Source of the DNA: Macrophomina tecta
Lineage: Eukaryota; Ascomycota; Dothideomycetes; Botryosphaeriales; Botryosphaeriaceae
DNA length: 64,000 nt
Assembly (NCBI GenBank): GCA_024180945.1
Contig: JAKSGN010000005.1
Span: 62,001-126,000, forward strand
Direction of reading: 5' to 3'
Below are positions 25,392-34,431 of this stretch, piece by piece. Each line of letters begins with the position of its first letter. Within the stretch, counting starts at the first letter, position 1. Position numbers and translations under genes: made by a program. The notes under the pieces are model-generated. The model did not search any database and was not told the DNA's origin. It saw nothing but the letters and a program-made list of their open reading frames with translations.

Positions 25392-25584
25392 TATTAGAAT
25401 AATAGGCCCTAGCATACCCTTAGGGTGCTTATACCGTGCGTTCCACGTGCTTATTACGTGCTACGCACGGGCCCCTAGTATATAATGCCACTAAGGGGTG
25501 AATTCTACACTACTAAGGATTTATACCTAAGAATATATAACTCTTCTAAAGGCTCCCTACTTATAACCAGCCTATTTGCTCACA
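25392..25584 (+). repeat. 3' LTR of element D
   Basis: 193 bp, ends TTTGCTCACA. It keeps more of the unmutated bases than the left copy (CTCACA against CTTATA). Followed by GAAAG. Confidence 0.85.
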
Positions 25585-27400
25585 GAAAGTTAGTTAGAAG
25601 AATAAAATAAAATAATATAATATCTATAACCCGAGATACTTACTTCTATAATATTATAACCCATGCGACGTACCTTTAAGTAGGTACTATAAATAGAGAA
25701 ATTATCTCTACGCCGTTCTAAAGAATATAATATAATAAGTCCTAATAGTATATTATAGTATAATACAGCCGCTTAGTAGAAGGCTTAAATCTATTAGTAA
25801 GAGAATATTTAGGTGGTATAATAAAAATCTATAATAAGAAATAATATAGAAACCCTATAAAATAAAGAGATATAGCTATATAAGAAAAATCTTCGGGCCG
25901 AAGATTCTAAAAGAGGGAATAGTATTACGGCATAGCCTCTATAGTATAGGAAATAAGAAAGAAAAGAATATTCTACGAAAAATTTTAAAGAAAAGAGGGG
26001 ATTACGTAGCTTAGTATATAAGTACCTAAGAATAGACCTATTAAGTTCTTATAAGCCGGGCTTATAATAGCTTACCTCGAGCCCTCTAGAGCTAGGCTTA
26101 TAATAGTACTACTAAATTATATATACTTTTCTACTTATATATAAACTATACTTCTTAGATAGCTTTAACCTTCGTAGTTAACTTTAATAATAGAATTTAA
26201 ACTCTATTAGTAATACGGCCTTTATACGTAGTATTTAGTTTTATTATGTATTTGACTTCCTCTTACCCTCTTCTTATACCTACTTAAGAAAACCCCCTCG
26301 ATAGGTTTTCTTTCTCTTTAGTAATTAGATTCTTAGAGGCAGAGGCCCGCTCGTTATATTAGGATAGAGATAGTTTACGGTAAGTTATTTAACCCTACCT
26401 ACTATCTATTACCCTAGTAATTATCGGGTATCTTAATAGCGGCGACCTACTTACTACCGTTAGCGCGGCTAGTGGATCTTAGATAATTACTACAACCACT
26501 TAAAACATCTACTATATAATTAACGCTAGAATAGCACCGCGAAGAGCTCTTATCTAACCTAGGTTATATAATTAGTTAGTACCTAATATTATTTAGTTTA
26601 AGTATACTTATAGTAATACCACGATCGCATATATAAAAAAACTATATTTTAATATTATATAGATAGACCTCTACTAGAGCTAGGTATAGGCGCTTAAATT
26701 ACTACAAAATAGAGCTTTTAAATAGGTAGTATTACGGCGCAGCCTTTATAGAATTAGAAAATAGTAGAATAAGATAGTAAGTAGAGAGCTTAAATATAGC
26801 GCGAAAAAAACCTACGCGCGTTGTTAACTAGAGGGACGCTCCGCAAAAGAGTGTCTAGTGAGCCAGAGGGCAAAGGTGGCCAGAACCGTGTAAGAGGCAA
26901 GGAGGGGCAAGAGAAGAGTCTAAAACGATTCTATTAGATAACGCCTCGTAGGAGATTAAGTAGAATACCAAGAACAAATAGACGTGGTCTAGAAAGAGTA
27001 CTGCTTCCATACACCCCGTAAGTGTGCCGCTAAGTAGTAAGAAAAGCCGTATTCCTTTTAGATACCCCGTTTTATGATGACGGTGTTCATCATCGCCGTG
27101 TTGTGCTCCCGTAGCCGTGGTGTTAAGCCTTCTTATGGTGGAGAGCCTCCTTCTGATTCGCTGATCAGTGCTCCCACCTTCCACCAAGAAAGGCCTCCCT
27201 CGCCTTATCCAGCCTGCCTACTTTCTGCCCTACAACAACATATTAGTAGAAAAACCAAGCCTTAAAGCGCTTTATAAAAGTATACTATAACGGCTTATAG
27301 ATGTTATTTAAGCTAGCAGTTATTAAACTCGCTAGTATTCTAGCTTTATAAAGAATTAACTCTTACTGTATTTAAGCAATTCGTTGTTGAATAATGCGAC
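25585..27400. other. AT-rich degenerate DNA without assignable genes
   Basis: Heavily TA-enriched DNA up to about 26800, grading into normal composition near 27060. Two positions (25923 and 26729) begin with TATTACGGC followed by A/GTAGCC or GCAGCC, resembling an LTR terminus. A minus-strand frame of 110 codons at 26855-27187 has a hydrophobic centre but no recognisable family, and I do not call it a gene. Confidence 0.4.
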
Positions 27401-27473
27401 TCCAAAGTGTTGGTGTTAGTCGTAGGATAATTAGCGCCTTGGCCGTGCGCCCTGACTTTTGCACGGGTGCGGT

Positions 27474-27525
27474 AACAGGAGGCCAGTGCGCTGGGCCTAC
27501 GGCCTAGCCATACTGCCGTTGGCTC
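27474..27525 (+). repeat. Short repeat shared with 62939-62983
   Basis: ACAGGAGGCCAGTGCGC and GCCATACTGCCGTTGGCTCC occur here separated by about a dozen bases. At 62939-62983 they are adjacent, with one mismatch (GCCATGCTGCC). Both copies lie outside coding regions, so a shared mobile-element remnant is likely. Confidence 0.5.
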
Positions 27526-27621
27526 CGAGTAGATAGCTTAGAAGAGACCTTATCTATCCTCTTCCGTGACTAAGCTAAATTTTATTGTACTTGCACGTGA
27601 TATTCTAATATAATATCGTGC

Positions 27622-27684
27622 CGGTGAGTCATTATGCTTCAGTTTTAGTTATGAGTCATTATGATATGCTAATAAGTCATTATG
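27622..27684 (+). promoter_or_regulatory. Three tandem TGAGTCAT-like sites upstream of the monooxygenase gene
   Basis: GTGAGTCATTATG, ATGAGTCATTATG and ATAAGTCATTATG occur at about 27624, 27651 and 27671. The core TGAGTCA is the binding site of Gcn4/AP-1-type bZIP factors; the third copy has TAAGTCA. They lie about 540-600 bp upstream of the start codon at 28219. Regulatory function is inferred only from the motif. Confidence 0.35.
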
Positions 27685-28218
27685 ATAAACTACGTCGTTC
27701 TGGTTAGTGCCTACGCTAGTTCTTCTCTGAACGTTTCCGCTTCCGTCCACCTGTATCACCGCCACCGCATCGTCCATTTGGATACTCCTCTTAGAGTCCA
27801 GGCAATGGGATTGCTGAATGTCAAGCACTACGAAGAAGAACCATCCCTCATCTGTTTGTAGCCGAGATAATTGAAAGGAATACTCTAAGCGGGATAGTGT
27901 TACCTATCGAAGAGCCTTTATTTGACCTTTATCAGGCTTTCGTTTGAGTAGAAACCTCGGATTTTTCCCGCTTTTAAGTCAATGTGTCGTCGTACTTTGC
28001 GGTATTAAGATTACAATCTAAGTAAAATAAATGCTGAAAATGGTTACCGCTTCACCATGAGTAGGTGCCAGCTTGCGGTTCTAGCTGCAATATAGTTAGC
28101 TTATAAAGCGCTTCGAAGTCTTCTTCATATTCTCCACGCAGCACTCAGAAATCCACTATCGGTATCTATTTAGCCGCCACGGCCTAAAAACTAAAGTCTT
28201 GCATCGAGAGAATTCAAC

Positions 28219-29809
28219 ATGGGGTTCAAAGTCGTCATCGCCGGAGCCAGCGTGTCGGGCCTGTCGCTCGCCAACATGCTCGAGAAGTTCAACATCGACT
28301 ATGTCATCCTCGAGGCTTATCCGAACGTTGCGCCTCAACTTGGCGCATCCATAGGGCTCCTTCCGAGCGGTCTGCGCATTCTAGACCAGCTAGGCTGCTA
28401 TGAGCCTGTTCGAAGAATGGTCGGAAACTGTTATTACCAAAACAGTCTGCGTCGTTTTGACGGGAGGGTGCTGGCGAAGAATAAGCATATCACATTCTCG
28501 GAAAGACTGGAACAGAAGTACGTGTTTCAAAATGGCCTATAAATATAGTTGCAACCCCCCTTTTTGCACAGAACATGCTAACAAGATTTAAAGAGTCGGA
28601 TATCCTCAGATCTTTATTGATCGGCAGACGCTCCTCCAGGTCCTATTCGACAACCTTAAGTTCAAAGATAGAGTCGTGACGAAGAAACGCGTCACGCGCA
28701 TAGACAAGGCCGAGGGCTATGTGCATGTCCAAACTCAAGATGGATGCACCTACACCGGAGACATTGTTGTAGGTGCTGATGGCGTCCACAGCACGGTGAG
28801 GAAGGAGATGTGGCGCAATGCCAGTGAAGCTGGCTCGGATTTGTTTCATCCGGATGAGGAATCGCGTTCGTAACAACTCTGTAAATTTTTGAGACCCGTA
28901 ATTCTAATATGGCTTCACAGGACTTCAATCTGACTCGAAGTGTATGTTCGGCATCTCCAAACGACCACCGGCATTGCAGGCTGGACCAATTCAAATTAAC
29001 GCATTCTTCAATGGCCGCAACTACATGATGCTTTCAGCACCTGGAGATCGGCTTTATTGGTTTCTCTTTAATGGAATGGAGAAGGCCGGTGGCAGAGACA
29101 TTCCTAAATTCACCAAGCAAGACGAAGCTCATCTCGCAGAACAATATCACGGTGACCGTATCGCCAAGACGACAACCTTTGGGGACATCTATGCCAACCG
29201 CTTGTGCTCGACGCTCGTTGCTATCAAGGAGCATGTCTTTGCAAGGTGGCACTTCGGGCGAATCATTACGATTGGGGACGCCGCTCATAAGGTACCACAG
29301 CTTCAAAGGCTTTGATGAACCGAATAGATACTAACAGCTATATACAGGTCCACCCCATTACCGCTCAAGGAGGCAATGGCGCGATGGAAACCGCAGCAGC
29401 TCTTGTAAATGCTCTTAGGCGAAAACTGGATCAAGGTTCAGCGGATGCAGGACTGTCTGATGAGGATGTTGAAGACATCTTCGCTGAAGTTCAGGCCAGC
29501 CGGTTCGATCGCGCAGCGGATTCCGTTAGCCAAGGCCGCAGAAGTAAAGCAATCTCCACCCAGGATACTCTGTTCTCTCGATTCTTCGTTCATGTCATAT
29601 TGGCCTGGTTCAGTGACCTACTTATTCTGACCCTGGTTCTCAATAATTACAAGAATAGCACAATTGTCGAGGACCTTAATGTACCTAAAAGACATGGAGT
29701 CACTATATTACAAGAAGGCTCGCTGGAATCTAAAAAGCGCTGGTTCTTATGGAGCTCTGGGGCATTTGGAGCGGGACTTCTTTGGGTCCTTCTGTACAAT
29801 TGTACTTAG
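28219..29809 (+). CDS. FAD-dependent monooxygenase (PaxM-like), four exons
   Basis: Predicted 467-aa flavoprotein that would hydroxylate or epoxidise a hydrophobic substrate, as in PaxM-type steps of fungal terpenoid pathways. Exons: 28219-28517, 28594-28865, 28921-29291, 29348-29809. Intron 1 has GTACGT, GCTAAC and AG. Intron 2 has a weaker GTTCGT donor. Intron 3 has GTACCA, ACTAAC and CAG. Phases join perfectly. Motifs: the N-terminal Rossmann dinucleotide fold VVIAGASVSGLSLANML, the DG motif DIVVGADGVHS, and the FAD-ribityl motif TIGDAAHK (the last spans an exon edge). Two hydrophobic C-terminal segments suggest membrane association, as in PaxM relatives. No other biosynthetic gene adjoins it here. 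The family is clear; the substrate is not. Confidence 0.88.
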
Positions 29810-29957
29810 CAAGATATATTACGAGATCTACAAATGTAAACCAGTATCCTCTCTATTCTTAGGCATTATTCCTTAGGCATCTTGGTTTCGCGAATCTTCT
29901 ATCAGGAACATGGAAGGCGTCATCATGCCCAACACCCTCGGTATAGCTGTTGGAAAA

Positions 29958-30086
29958 TGACTAATTGGCAGCCTTGATTCAACTGATGAAGATGAGTTCG
30001 CATAGATTGGCATATCTAGTAGAGGGAGGCCGTACGGGCTTCCCTTATACCTATTCTACCTACTAGGGTAAAACGGGTATGTAACT
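29958..30086 (+). repeat. Direct repeat copy 1 downstream of the monooxygenase
   Basis: CTAATTGGCAGCCTTGATTCAAC ... GTAGAGGGAGGCCGTACGGGC ... CCTACTAGGGTAAAA. It is repeated at 30307-30430 in the same orientation with transitions and small indels. The 349-bp spacing and C/T differences suggest remnants of an LTR or a MITE-like element. No coding potential. Confidence 0.5.
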
Positions 30087-30306
30087 TGCTTACCTGCTGA
30101 GACAGGTGTGCAACGAGTATAAGACATAACTGAATCCAAAACACTACTGAATCCAAAACACTACTGAATCAAATATTCCAACAATAGCACTTCCTCGGAT
30201 ATCTGACTTCCCCGGTTATACTATCTAAAGTTAAGCATATAAAGACACTCTTTCACCTCTCTTTAAATACTAGGCAGAAATACAGATTCTATTCTGTTCG
30301 AAAGAG

Positions 30307-30430
30307 TCTAATTGACAGCCTTTAAACAACTAATTAGAGTATATAGGAATAGATTAGCATATCTCGTAGAGGGAGGCCGTATGGGCTCCTCTTTATACCT
30401 ATTTTACCTACTAGGGTAAAATTTGTGGCG
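30307..30430 (+). repeat. Direct repeat copy 2
   Basis: Second copy of the 29958-30086 unit, more AT-rich (RIP-like), ending CCTACTAGGGTAAAATTTG. Confidence 0.5.
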
Positions 30431-30501
30431 TAGCTTACTAACTTAGCAGGATTACTAGGTAACGAACTATCGATGCCTAGGAATCCTCTAATAGAACTAA
30501 A

Positions 30502-30861
30502 TATTACGAACCCCAGGGCACAAGAGCTTTATAACCCCACGGGTAGAAGGCCCGCACGGGAAAAGACACCGCGGGAGCTAGTAGACCTTACGGGCGGCAG
30601 ACCCGCACGACTAAGAATCCCGCACAGGAATAACCGCCCTAAGGGCGACAGGCACGTACGGATAGCAGTAAGATAATAACCCGCATGAAAATAATTCCCG
30701 CAAAAAAAAGGCCGAAGCGACGAAACAACTAGTAGCTGCACTTTCCGTAGGGGAATAATGTATATAGGAAAACGCTAGATAGATTCCAGGATACTAATAA
30801 TAGATATAGAAAGCGGACTAGAGAATAGTGCATATATCGCCCGCTTACTAGAATAGAAGTC
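30502..30861 (+). repeat. Solo or truncated LTR of the element A family
   Basis: Starts TATTACGAACCCCAGGGC and matches, in reverse orientation, the LTR at 3165-3513 over most of its length, ending near CCCGCTTACTAGAATAGAAGT. It contains repeated GC-rich words around CCCGCACGGG and CCCGCACAGG. A 67-codon frame crossing it is not a gene. No internal element sequence adjoins it. Confidence 0.6.
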
Positions 30862-31082
30862 GTGAACAAAAGTAAAGTAAACCAGAGCCCCCTATTGTGA
30901 CACTCCAGACAAGGCTTGCCTACTCTTCTTTATTTTTTTTTTTTTGGGGGGGGGGGGAGGGGGGATAGTGTTGCGCAGCCTTCACAGTAAAGATTTAGGA
31001 GCGATGGGACTCGTAGTTTTTCTAGTAATTCGAATAAAATTTGGTTCCCTTATTATATCCTCCTACAATGCTATGATACCCG
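30862..31082. other. Spacer with adjoining T-run and G-run
   Basis: At about 30931-30965 there is a run of T (interrupted early) immediately followed by a run of G. Next comes ATAGTGTTGCGCAGCC, resembling the LTR-like starts at 25923 and 26729. It lies just beyond the stop codon of the secreted-protein gene. No gene seen. Confidence 0.4.
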
Positions 31083-33523
31083 CTATAAGTTAATAATTAA
31101 TAGAACTAGAGCATCCATAATTAATGCTTTGGTCCAGACGTGATAAACAACATCCACAGTAGCGCCAACGCCCCCAGTGGGCGAGACGCCGATACCACTA
31201 GCAACAAAGTCCCCAATATTAGTAGAACGGGGCGATGATGACGTAGTCGTTGCCTCGTCCGTCGAACCGGTAATCCTCGCAGACGATTTCGAGCCTTTAC
31301 CTGTCCCACCTGCAGGCAGCAGGCTCGCCGCAATTGTCTTTCCATCCTTCAGTATAACCGCGGTGGAAGGGCCGAGACTGAGCGTTGATCCGTCAATGGT
31401 ATAAACGCCGCCGGGTGTGAGAGTCATGCCGTCGACGATGTAACGCGTCGTCCCGTCCGAAACCACGGGCACGAGCGTCGAGCTGCCAATGGCGAAAGCG
31501 CTCGGGGCGGGCGTTACCGTGCCTGGCATGGCGATGGCTGAAGTCACGCCGTCGACTATCAACATGGAGCCTGAGGGGGGGAGGCTGTACGTCGTGCCGC
31601 CAACGACGATAGCGCTGCCCCCGGGCGAGAGGACCGTGCCGGGGCCGAGCGCGAACTGCGTCATCCCATTGACGACGGTCCCGGCGACCGTCGTACCGCC
31701 GATAACCAACGGCGGTGGTGATGTCCCGCCTGGGGGTTGGTTTGCTGCGCCTGCCGGTGGGGCGGTAGGGGCACCAGAAACAGCGAAAGTATTGCTTCCA
31801 TCGACGACGATGTTACTTCCTCCTGGGAGAACGGACACAGCGATGCCATTTACAGTTACTACCTGGTTTGGAGCCACCGTTTGAGATCCTCCAATAATGA
31901 TACCAGAGCCTGTAGGTACGGCTGCTATAGCGACAGGGCTACTGCCAAGCATGATGGTTTGAGGAACTGGACCACTACCCTGGCTTTGAGGACCTGGACC
32001 GCTACCCTGAGTTTGAGGAGCTAGACCGCTGCCCTGAGCTTGAGGAGCTGGACCGCTACCCTGAGCTTGAGGAGCTGGGCCACTACCCTGAGCTTGAGGG
32101 GCTGGACCGCTACCCTGGGTCTGAGGAGCTGGACCGCTACCCTGACTTTGAGGACCTGGACCGCTACCCTGGCCTTGAGGAGCTGGACCACTACCCTGGG
32201 TCTGAGCAGCTGAGACAGCGCCACCACCCTTGGTCGCCTGGAGCTGTTGGGCATCTTGAGCAATGGAGTTGATGAGCCCACCGAGGTCTATCTTGCTTGA
32301 CCCATCCTTTGGAGCCTCTTTTGACGGCGGCTGCGGTAAGGGCTCGCCCTGTCCAACTGAGGGGTCGGCTTTTCCCGTTGGTGAGACCACTTTTGGCGGA
32401 GAGTCAACTTGCGGTGGAGAGTCAACTTTCCCCGTTGGATTAGTAACACGGCCTGGCCGTTTGACCGTCGTGGTAGATTCCTGCGTTACACTAGTCAAAA
32501 ACTGGACAGTAGTGTGCTGCCGCGTCCCGAAGTCCGAGGATTCGGGCAGTGCGGACGAGGTTGCCTGCGTAAAGGATTGGACCGGAGCTGTTGTCACATC
32601 GGCAGGGTTGGTGGCAACGGTGCACGTCGCCAAGTCAAAGCTTGATCCGTTCGAGATGGCAAAGGGCTGCTGCTTGAGAAAATCTACTATAGAGCTCGGG
32701 ACCGTCATGGACGCCATGGACGCGGCTGTCGACGAGTATACCAGGGCGGACCAGTTCGTTGGCGAGGGCAGGGCAATTCTGCTGACTGTTGCTACGCACT
32801 TCGCAGAACTCTCGGTGTTGCCTTCAGGTTCGTCATTGATACCGAACTCGAGATTCGTGTAGGCAAAATACGTGGTGGGCCACGTCCTGCGTCGTCCGTT
32901 AGTATCTTTGGTAAAAGCTGGGGGATTAGCCCTACGCACAGCACAACGCCGCTCCATGACCACGTAACGGCGGTTGGCGCTTTAGTTATACCGCCCGGGG
33001 TCGCCAGTGTGGCATTGTTTGTTATGGCCTTCGTTTCTAGGCTGGTAGTGAAGCTTCCATCCTCGAAGAAGGTCGTGTGGCGTATGATGGTCTGTGTGAT
33101 GGATACGTTTACGAGTAGGTCTTCCCGCGGATACGTAAGCATGACTGGGTTCCTTGCTTGAAGAACACAACCCGTGCACTCGGGCGCGGGAGTAATATTC
33201 GCATTGCCAGTGGCGTTCCTGGCGGGGGTGTTCACCTGACCGGCCGCCCCCGGTGTCTCTTGGCTTATGAGGACCGTAGCATCTGTGGGGGATGGTGTTG
33301 TTGGAGTACTAGCTGGACTCTCTGGCTCGATCAGTGGAGTCGTGCCACCGGAGGAAACAAGACTGGTGCCAATCGAAGCGTCATTGCCCGGGGACGTCGA
33401 TGCTGGCGGAGAAGTCACCGAGAGCGGGACGCTCGAAGTGCCATTAGACCAGGTGGTGGAGAAGACTGGCTGGATCAGGAAAAGAATCGCCAGCAACGAC
33501 GAGGAATGAGCGGGGGGTTGCAT
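31083..33523 (-). CDS. Repeat-rich putative secreted/cell-wall protein, two exons
   Basis: Exon 1 is 33523-32940 and exon 2 is 32886-31083; the intron (53 bp) has GTGCGT, ACTAAC and GCAG and restores phase, giving about 795 aa. The start at 33523 is preferred because it opens a signal peptide (MQPPAHSSSLLAILFLIQ...), whereas an upstream in-frame ATG (33598) would bury it. Mature regions in order: a Ser/Thr/Pro-rich stretch, a central domain with four or more Cys, a run of about nine 9-residue units of the form QxQGSGPxP, then Gly/Ser/Thr-rich blocks with repeated VVGGTT and IVDG motifs as in fungal wall-associated proteins. The C-terminus is hydrophobic and near a RIP-affected border, so its true end is uncertain. 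No enzymatic family recognised; an adhesin-like or structural wall role is inference. Confidence 0.75.
31956..32206 (-). repeat. In-frame 27-bp tandem repeat (QxQGSGPxP units)
   Basis: About nine consecutive 27-bp units inside the secreted-protein gene. The units differ mainly at the variable second (T/G/S/A) and eighth (A/G/V) residues. Such minisatellites often vary in copy number between strains. Confidence 0.85.
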
Positions 33524-34431
33524 CCTGCTGGGCCGATTTCGCTTGTACGCCAGGGCTCTGAGCACTCGATAGGTATTGAGAGGGCACGCCAGCAGCACGC
33601 GTGCTTTCTAAAGTAATTCAGCACCAGCGATGGCGGCTGACCGCTGTCCGCAGCAGAGGTCCCGGCGCCTCATGGGCAGAATGTTTAGCCTGCGCCGTGG
33701 AGGCGCAGGAAGCCCGGGGGCGCGCGAAATTCCGTTGCTGCGGCGCGGCAAGGGAGTCACGACTACTAGTCTGCTCTGATTCAACAGAATGTCGCGGCAG
33801 TTGCCGATCGTGGCTGGTGGCTGGGCTGCTCAGGCTGCAAGCGTGCGCTGGGTGATCCTGTGTAGCAAGTATAGGCAGAGCGCTAAATAGCCCTTTGGGG
33901 CGCCAAAGGCTCACCTCAGAGAGCGGCGCCGATCGAGCGGCAGCTCCATTGGCTCGATTACGATGCAAGCGTGGTCTGATGGCTTTTTCGGAGCTGGCGT
34001 TGGCCAGTCAGCGCTTATTTCGTCTGGTCCAGCTGAATGCGGGCTCCAAACTCAAACGCCCAGAAGGGATAATAGTAGCTAACCACAATCCGCCTGCCAA
34101 GCACAAGGAGCGCCTGAAGCCAGCTGTACCGAAGTTCCTCCCCGCCCGGATCTGCTGCGTACGGCTGCTCCAGGACGTGCAAGGAACGGCGCAGGGAGAC
34201 CCCTCAGCCACAGTGTGCGGCGCTGGTTTTTTCTGGTAAAGCCTTGATTGCCCGTGCAGGCATTGGGTGATCCCGCCTCTTGTCGCTTGTCCCTCATCTA
34301 CTCAGCATCTAGCCTCGCCATTTCCCCGACACTGCCAGGGCTGCTCGTACATCTTGCAGGCGCTCGACCAGCCCATCCACGGACCGGCCCCACCTGCTCG
34401 CTCGCAACCCAGGCCGACGGGTGCAGGCACG
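33524..34431. promoter_or_regulatory. Divergent intergenic region, shared promoters
   Basis: About 0.9 kb of GC-rich DNA between two divergently transcribed surface-protein genes. Short frames on both strands lack conserved features. A pyrimidine-rich stretch precedes 34432. A signal-peptide exon for the downstream gene could be hidden here, but I could not place one. Confidence 0.4.

Larger units (their letters stand above)
18409..25584 (+). mobile_element. Chromovirus (Ty3/Gypsy) relic D
   Basis: A 7.18-kb plus-strand element with direct LTRs 18409-18601 and 25392-25584, flanked by AAAAG and GAAAG (one transition). The right LTR is preceded by the purine tract AGAGGGGGGGTAG (25379-25391). 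The order gag, RT, RNase H, integrase, chromodomain is readable on the plus strand. An additional ~1.3 kb of unexplained sequence lies between the chromodomain and the right LTR. The frames are cut by many TAG/TAA stops. Confidence 0.9.

Noticed and set aside
26855..27265. 110-codon minus frame and 63-codon plus frame overlapping
   Set aside because: No recognisable family, mutual overlap, and no splice or start context; could be a remnant but not supportable as a gene.
30473..30741. Overlapping frames on both strands with Arg/Pro/Gly-rich products
   Set aside because: They coincide with the family A LTR copy and its palindromic GC-rich words; not a gene.
31956..32206. Regularly spaced repeats that superficially resemble a CRISPR array
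   Set aside because: The units are contiguous 27-bp in-frame codon repeats inside a eukaryotic secreted-protein gene, without spacers.
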